A DNA stretch of 64,000 nt from Maledivibacter sp. (GTDB taxonomy: Bacteria; Bacillota; Clostridia; Peptostreptococcales; Caminicellaceae), in the NCBI GenBank assembly GCA_025210375.1, contig JAOASB010000054.1:33579-97578 (forward strand). Reading direction: 5' to 3'. Under the pieces are notes generated by a model, which searched no databases, was not told the DNA's origin, and worked only from the letters and a program-made list of their open reading frames with translations. The number at the start of each line of letters is the position of its first letter. Position 1 is the first letter of the stretch. A program made the position numbers and the translations under genes. Shown piece after piece: positions 62,206 to 64,000 of the stretch.

Positions 62206-63636
62206 TTAATTTTTTATCTTAGCACGATACAGCTTCCCCTTGATTCTAGTTCCTTTGAGGGCCTTGACTATTATCCTTTCCTTGCCACCTAATATTTCAA
62301 CAGTAGTAAATTTATCCTTAATATCAATTTTGCCTATATTATCTTGAGTGACACCACCTATACTTCTAAGTGCCGACAGTATATCTTTATTTGTGAAACG
62401 GCCAGTGCTTCTTCCTGCGTTAATTTGTACAATAGATCCCTTTACTTTACCAGGCTTATAACGGGTTTTCTTAGCCGCTTTCTTCAAGTCTTTTTTTCCA
62501 ACCTTTCTTTGGACATGTCCACCCTTGAAGGGAATCTTGTATCCCAAAAAGTCCTGAAGCTCTAAAAATCTATTTTCTTCTGGCTGAGTAACAAAGGTTA
62601 TGGCTATACCGCCTTTATCAACCCTTCCAGTTCTACCAATTCTGTGAATATAGTTTTCATTGTCAAAGGGAACAAAAAAGTTTACAACATGGGTAATATT
62701 CTCAACATGGATACCCCTAGCGGCAACATCCGTGGCTATCAAAGTATCGTATTGACCTTTTTTAAAGCCAGTAAGTTTATCCATCCTAGACCTTTGATCC
62801 ATTCCTCCGTGAACTCTACCTATTAATCTACTCCATTTTTTCATTATGGCATATAGCCTTTCCACCTGTTCTTGGGTATTGCAAAATATAATAGTTTTTC
62901 GAGGACGTTCCCTTTTGAGCATCTTTTTTAAGAAATCTACTTTCTTTAAAGCTTCTACAGAATAGTATATCTGCTCAATTTTATCTAGAGTGTTTACCTT
63001 TGATTTTACTTCTATATTTTCTGGATTTGTCATATAATTACGACTTAAAGTTTGTACTTTATCAGGCATAGTTGCAGAGAATAATAAAGTGACTCTTTCC
63101 TTAGGAAGCTTATCTACTATAGCTTCTATTTGATCACCAAATCCCATTAGAAGCATTTCATCCGCTTCATCTATAACTAAGTACTTTAAATTATTTAGCT
63201 TTATGTTTTTTCTCTTAAGATGATCCATCATTCTTCCAGGCGTTGCAGCTATTACATGGGGATTTCTTTTAAGCTCCATTCTTTGGACTTCTATGGGCTG
63301 CTTTCCGAAGACTGCGGCACATATGATTTCCTTATATTTTCCAATACCATCAATGTCATACTTAACCTGCTGAGCCAACTCTCTAGTAGGAGTGAGTACA
63401 AGCATTTGGGTTGCCTCTAGCTCCATATCTATCTTTTCACAGATAGGTATACTGTATGCCGCTGTTTTACCACTTCCCGTTTGGGATTTTACAATTAAGT
63501 CCTGATCTTCCTTTAATATCCTAGGAATAACTATTCCTTGGACTTCTAAGGGTTTTTTAAACCCTAGCTCGCTAAGTCCCCTTTTTATCTCATTAGATAA
63601 GGGATAGTCTTTAAATTTTATGTCTTTCGTTTCCAT
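62206..63636 (-). CDS. DEAD-box RNA helicase of the DbpA type
   Basis: A 476-residue ATP-dependent RNA helicase. Motif I SQTGSGKT, Ia PTRELAQQ, II DEAD, III SATMP, and VI HRIGRTGR are all present. After the helicase core (about residues 1-375) comes a Lys/Arg-rich linker and a C-terminal RRM-like DbpA RNA-binding domain (about 400-475), which in DbpA/YxiN directs the enzyme to hairpin 92 of 23S rRNA. The role is therefore likely 50S subunit assembly. It stands alone on the minus strand, with AAAGGA before the start. Confidence 0.93.
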   Translation of the reverse strand: METKDIKFKDYPLSNEIKRGLSELGFKKPLEVQGIVIPRILKEDQDLIVKSQTGSGKTAAYSIPICEKIDMELEATQMLVLTPTRELAQQVKYDIDGIGKYKEIICAAVFGKQPIEVQRMELKRNPHVIAATPGRMMDHLKRKNIKLNNLKYLVIDEADEMLLMGFGDQIEAIVDKLPKERVTLLFSATMPDKVQTLSRNYMTNPENIEVKSKVNTLDKIEQIYYSVEALKKVDFLKKMLKRERPRKTIIFCNTQEQVERLYAIMKKWSRLIGRVHGGMDQRSRMDKLTGFKKGQYDTLIATDVAARGIHVENITHVVNFFVPFDNENYIHRIGRTGRVDKGGIAITFVTQPEENRFLELQDFLGYKIPFKGGHVQRKVGKKDLKKAAKKTRYKPGKVKGSIVQINAGRSTGRFTNKDILSALRSIGGVTQDNIGKIDIKDKFTTVEILGGKERIIVKALKGTRIKGKLYRAKIKN

Positions 63637-63670
63637 AATATTAATCCTTTCTTTACATAAATAAATGTAC

Positions 63671-63700
63671 TGAGTTTTAATTTATGCAATTTTCTCAGTA
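63671..63700 (+). repeat. Very short MITE-like repeat
   Basis: ACTGAG ... CTCAGT enclose TTTATGCAATTTT, which resembles the right end of the element joined directly to a GAG left end. Target duplication is not evident. It lies in the upstream region of the helicase gene. Confidence 0.4.
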
Positions 63701-63860
63701 GTTTTAATAGGCTTTATAGAAGATAGTATATCATGTTTGAGCCCTTTATACTTCTCATTTTTAAATATTTATTTTTAGTCATTATTATTTTTCTCAATAA
63801 CGGAATTATTAATTCTTATTTATGTTTTTAAAAAGGTTTATGGAATTAGTCATAATTATT

Positions 63861-64000
63861 GAGGAAATTGCATAACTCTTACTTGGCTAAACCTAATATG
63901 CGAATATCATCCTTGATTTAATTGCTTAAGATATAAGCATATTTGATGGTATGGCTTTGAAGAATTTTAGACTACATATGGTAGATAGTTTTTCTAGAAG
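63861..64000 (+). mobile_element. MITE copy, longer variant, cut by the window end
   Basis: It starts with GAGGAAATTGCATAACTCTT, as in the 118-bp copies, and after 140 bases has reached GTAGATAGTTTTTCTAGAAG, the part about 20 bases from the right end. It therefore carries extra internal sequence of roughly 40-45 bases (from about 63888) compared with the 118-bp form. The right end and target duplication are outside the window. Confidence 0.8.

Noticed and set aside
1..64000. CRISPR array, tRNA or rRNA genes, prophage
   Set aside because: No regularly spaced direct repeats, no cloverleaf or rRNA-like sequence and no phage structural or integrase genes were seen.

Overview
The window is strongly AT-rich, densely coded DNA from a Firmicute, most probably an anaerobic, motile, amino-acid- or peptide-fermenting member of the Clostridia (Alkaliphilus/Tissierellales-like by overall gene flavour; this is inference, because no rRNA marker is present). 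Strong purine-rich ribosome binding sites, SLH-domain surface proteins, chemoreceptors, NhaC-type antiporter, alanine dehydrogenase, several peptide ABC transporters and repeated use of sigma-54 control all fit that picture. No rRNA, tRNA, CRISPR array, prophage or intact transposase gene was seen.

Layout: 1-1276 is the 3' end of a chemoreceptor gene. 1657-4174 is an ABC-2 exporter (ATPase plus two permeases). 4288-8581 is a sigma-54 module: an enhancer-binding protein (EBP), a canonical -24/-12 promoter, alanine dehydrogenase and an NhaC-family antiporter. 8805-15180 is a catabolic cluster of unclear substrate: UroD-family protein, two Gfo/Idh/MocA oxidoreductases, a permease, an M20 amidohydrolase and an IclR regulator. 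15294-16157 (minus) is a DUF89 protein. 16546-27044 encodes two giant secreted proteins (1382 and 2101 aa), the second with C-terminal SLH domains. 27358-29397 is a complete chemoreceptor. 29582-31480 is a lipoprotein. 31552-36624 is a signalling operon: a protein with tandem solute-binding domains fused to degenerate GGDEF and EAL domains, a response regulator and a histidine kinase, followed by an L,D-transpeptidase lipoprotein.

37502-48507 is a second sigma-54 peptide module: an M42 aminopeptidase (minus) with its own -24/-12 promoter, a divergent EBP with an unusual winged-helix C terminus, then a -24/-12 promoter driving a Dpp/Opp-type operon (permeases, ATPases, binding protein) that continues into a creatininase-family and a LigB/MEMO-like protein. 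48725-61168 is a third such module that looks like murein-peptide salvage: S66 LD-carboxypeptidase and a serine hydrolase (both minus), an EBP, three TTCC-N8-GGAA dyads upstream of a -24/-12 promoter, a second peptide ABC operon with an NlpC/P60-family protein whose catalytic Cys is Ser, and a membrane dipeptidase. The end holds a DUF6036 nucleotidyltransferase-like pair and a DbpA-type RNA helicase (minus).

The most notable non-genic structure is a family of small non-autonomous mobile elements (MITE-like): two 118-bp copies, one 66-bp internally deleted copy and several partial ones, with terminal inverted repeats beginning GAG(G/C)AAATTGCATAA and 4-bp target duplications (TATA, AATT, AATA). 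One copy sits between the sigma-54 promoter and the first gene of the third module. A second notable signal is a palindrome (TCTAACC-N4-GGTTAGA) placed at exactly the same distance from an extended -10 in front of two exported-protein genes.
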